From Rhabdornis inornatus (Eukaryota > Chordata > Aves > Passeriformes > Rhabdornithidae), in contig VWZS01009593.1 of NCBI GenBank assembly GCA_013397075.1, positions 667,545 to 731,544 of the forward strand: 64,000 nucleotides of DNA, read 5' to 3'. Below are positions 61,083-64,000 of the stretch, piece by piece; the first letter of the stretch is position 1, and each line of letters opens with the position of its first letter. The notes beneath the pieces were generated by a model. It was not told where the DNA came from. It was given only the letters and a program-made list of their open reading frames with translations, and made no database searches. Position numbers and translations under genes: made by a program.

Positions 61083-63473
61083 CCATCACCTTTGGTAGCT
61101 CTGGTCATCTTCTGACCTTTGGCACTCAAGAAAATCGGTGAGTGAAGCAGTGGCTGTGTGAGCAACTATTAGTCCTCTACTTCTGACTGTGACACTGGAT
61201 AGGCATGATGGGCAATATATTACCTTGGAAGGAGATTTCATTATTCTGTACAGTGTGGTGGGAACATAACAATGCTTCAAAATTTCCTTGAATGCCCAAG
61301 CTGAATTCCAGCTACAGAGAAAGATTAAAGTATCTAGTGATTTATAACTCAGGTGGACTTGCATGAAGAGGTGTCTTATTTCTCAAGACACTAAATTTTA
61401 TGCAGTCAACCTCTACACTAATGTTTAATTGCTTATATTAACTTTCTGAGTTCATTGTCATTTGGTAATTACCTCAAGATAATAAAGAAGAAAAACTTTA
61501 TCTTCCATAAATTTTATATGACCACCACCAACTATCATGTCTTTTTCAAAACTGTATTCTCTGACAAATACTTTCTCCACAATATTGATCTGTCACCTAT
61601 ATCATTGGTCCCTAAATTTATAATTCATATCCTTTCTATTATTTGTAAGAGGAAAATAAGGATCAACAAAATTCAGACACAGTAATGTAACTCTTATTAA
61701 AACAGGGTTTTGCCTCAAAATTCCTTGGAATTTGACTGTTCTAATATATTTCCAAATCCTATTGAACTCTGACATCTCAAAATGTTACATTGGTTAAAAA
61801 TTGATTATCAGTCAGTCCATCTACTTCAGAATGAATGATAGATGTGCATCAGTCATTTTCTATTGACACTTTGGCACTCGAGTAATATCAGGAGTCGTTG
61901 AAATTTTTCAGTAGAAGGTGACTCACAGCAAATATTTTGTTCTAATTTGCATGGCAGAACATTGTATAATCTAGAAGAAAACAAACAACATTCCCACAGT
62001 GAATAAGACTAAAAAGCTTTTAATATATTTAATGAATATTTGAAAATTACAGACACAAACATTGCTAATCTCTCCATTGGTGTGGAATTTGGACAGCTTA
62101 AGCTGTTCTAACTACCCAAAGAAGAACACATTTGCCAGGTGAGCTTGCTAAGCTTTCACAATTGCAAACCAGTCCACCATGCTTCTGAGAGATTAAATGC
62201 TCACTTGATGTTAGTGTACTCATTGGTTTTACATTACATTTGGGACTGAATGGTTGAAAAAGTTCACTTTAGAAAAGTTTCAGAGAGTGAATGCAAAAAT
62301 AATGAAGTAGAAAACACTTTATAGTTTTGTGGTTGTTGCATTTCCTTTTGTTTACTTTCATTGATTCAGAAATTGTAGAACATAAACATTAACTAGAGCA
62401 GATCTGCATCAAGGGCTGACCATATGCTGCAATTGCTCACTCAGCTCATATTGATAATGTGTAATAACCATAATTATGAAGTTATAAAACTCAAGGAATA
62501 GAAAATCCTTTATCACTTACTGCTGTTTGAATTTCATACACACAAAAATAAAACCGCACATATTTTTTTTAACTGTAGCAAGTTTAAAATATAGCAAAAT
62601 CACAAAATCCAACCAGTTCTGTGAGATCAAATTGAACAGTTCATATTACATTTGTTTTCAGGATTATGGGAGGGGGGATAGGGAGGAGAAACAAGGAAAG
62701 ATATATTTTAGGAACAAATTAGAAACTTTAGTTATTAAGCTCTGCATTAGACCCAGCTGATTAACGTAAGTAAGTTTTAGACATTTACACTGCAAAAATC
62801 TAGTTGTTATAACTGTGACATCTATTTTCCTACATGTTTATTGTATTACAGCTTGAATTCATTCCACTGCTTATTCAAGTCCATCTTTAAAAGAAATAAT
62901 CACTTTTCTTCTGTACATAAGTTCCTGCATGGTGTTTTAGTTCTGACTTCTGCTTCTGACCTTTTTTCCCAATTTAATAACTCTTTTAAAAATGTGGTTA
63001 AAATTAGTCAGTCATCTTCTTCCTAAGACTGCATACAGTTCTGTGAAAACATTTGTGCTGCACTTTCTCCCTTTGATATTGATACCAAGTTCCACTAACT
63101 ACTTATATTCATAAAACTGTGGCTTGCTCCACTTGTCTTGTTAGTCACAGATGCCAAGCATCATCAGCTTTTGAGGAGTAATTCTGGATTTAATTTATAC
63201 CATCAAGAAAAAAATTCTCTGGAATTCTTCTAAGCATACAGTACACTTTATCTAATAGAAAAAAAAAAAAAGCAAAATTCTGGAAGCTTTCTACTGAAAC
63301 TACAGGAAAGATGTCCATCTTACTCCTCTAAAGATTTAAAGAAAGAAGTTTTTTTATTTTGTCATAAATAACCTAGGTAGCATAAAATATGGATCTACTA
63401 CCTGCTTGCCTCCCTCACCCAAGTAATTAGTTACTGGACAGTAAATATTTTATTTTCTTTCCTTTCCATTAGT
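61083..63473. other. Unique AT-rich sequence with a possible conserved patch at 62035-62260
   Basis: No gene or element recognised. Bases 62035-62260 are repeat-free with balanced composition, including TCCATTGGTGTGGAATTTGG (62074-62093), and look like candidate conserved noncoding DNA. Confidence 0.4.
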
Positions 63474-63925
63474 CACAGAATTACAGAATCACAGAATGGT
63501 TGGGTTTGGCAGGGACCTCTGGAGATTATCTAGTCCAACCCTGCTGTTAGAGCAGGGTCCACAAGAGCAGGTTGCACAGGATTGTGTCCAGGTTTGAGTA
63601 TCTCCAGAGAAGGAGATTTTATAACCTCTCTGGAGAGCCTGTTCTGGTGTTCAGCCACCCTCAAAACAAACAAGTTTTCCATCACATTCAGACAGAACTT
63701 CCTGTGCCCAGTTTGAGCCTGATAACTCTTGTCCTGTTGCTGTGCATCACTGAAAAGAGGCCCCATCCTCTTTACATCTTCCCTTAAAATATTTGTATGC
63801 ATTGATAAGATCTCTTCAAAATAATTTCTTCTCCAGTGTAAACAGGCCCAACTCCCTCAGCCTTCCTCATAAAAGAGATGGACCTAATCCACCTTTCTAA
63901 TTGCATCCTTGCACACTCTGACAAT
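63474..63925 (-). mobile_element. CR1 LINE 3' end, antisense
   Basis: Starts with CACAGAATTACAGAATCACA (63474-63493), then GACCTCTGGAGATTATCTAG (63513-63532), TCTCCAGAGAAGGAGATTTT (63601-63620), GTTTGAGCCTGATAACTCTT (63711-63730) and AACAGGCCCAACTCCCTCAG (63841-63860). This variant (GGACCTCTGGAGATTATCTA) differs from the other CR1 copies in the window, so it belongs to another subfamily. Beyond about 63925 the match fades. Confidence 0.9.
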
Positions 63926-64000
63926 GTTTCTACATTCCTCCCAAATTGCCTTTCTCGTGTTCCACATTCCATACATTTTCTTCTTATATTTGAGTTTTGT

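Overview
This is 64 kb of AT-rich, gene-poor vertebrate nuclear DNA from a bird, most likely a passerine. The evidence is the repeat content: many CR1 LINE fragments in both orientations, avian endogenous retrovirus (ERV) LTRs, and one SINE with a tRNA-Ile-like head and a CR1-like tail, a type I know from zebra finch and its relatives. I found no convincing protein-coding exon of a cellular gene, no tRNA or rRNA gene, no CRISPR array and nothing bacterial. The long open frames are explained by CR1, ERV pieces, simple repeats or chance. The window could be intergenic or lie inside a large intron. Repeat family assignments come from memory of the families, not from a search.

Layout. Bases 1-8560 are unique AT-rich sequence with two CR1 copies (500-775 sense, 4597-5772 antisense). 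Bases 8561-11760 hold a compound ERV locus on the minus strand: an LTR at 11220-11760, a leader with a Lys-tRNA-like primer site, a decayed gag remnant, then an unrelated LTR at 8561-9285. Part of it appears twice as an identical 522-bp block joined by a single N, which is very probably an assembly error. A mosaic satellite lies at 13070-13348. A CR1 3' piece abuts a GC-rich ERVL-type LTR at 15383-16226. A further LTR fragment lies near 20684-21018. A CR1 with its middle deleted is at 24885-25699, and the SINE is at 26160-26292.

The middle of the window has CR1 copies at 28067-28508, 31830-32162 and 35811-36087. The last is broken by a deleted ERV (36088-about 37292) that keeps only a 24-bp LTR stub, the transmembrane half of an ASLV-like env gene with one stop codon, and a 3' LTR. 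Three CR1 or LTR fragments follow (37475-37645, 40485-40605, 40606-41060), then an LTR of the 11220-11760 family (41850-42443) and a long antisense CR1 (43940-44663).

The right part has a CR1 split by an LTR (49120-50815), an LTR-like block (51190-51650), a solo LTR (57920-58450), another LTR type (58992-about 59970), two abutting CR1 copies (60499-61082) and a last CR1 (63474-63925). The remainder is unique AT-rich DNA, some of it with the look of conserved noncoding sequence, which cannot be judged from one species. Ambiguous bases are at 11008, 22773 and 34348-34380.
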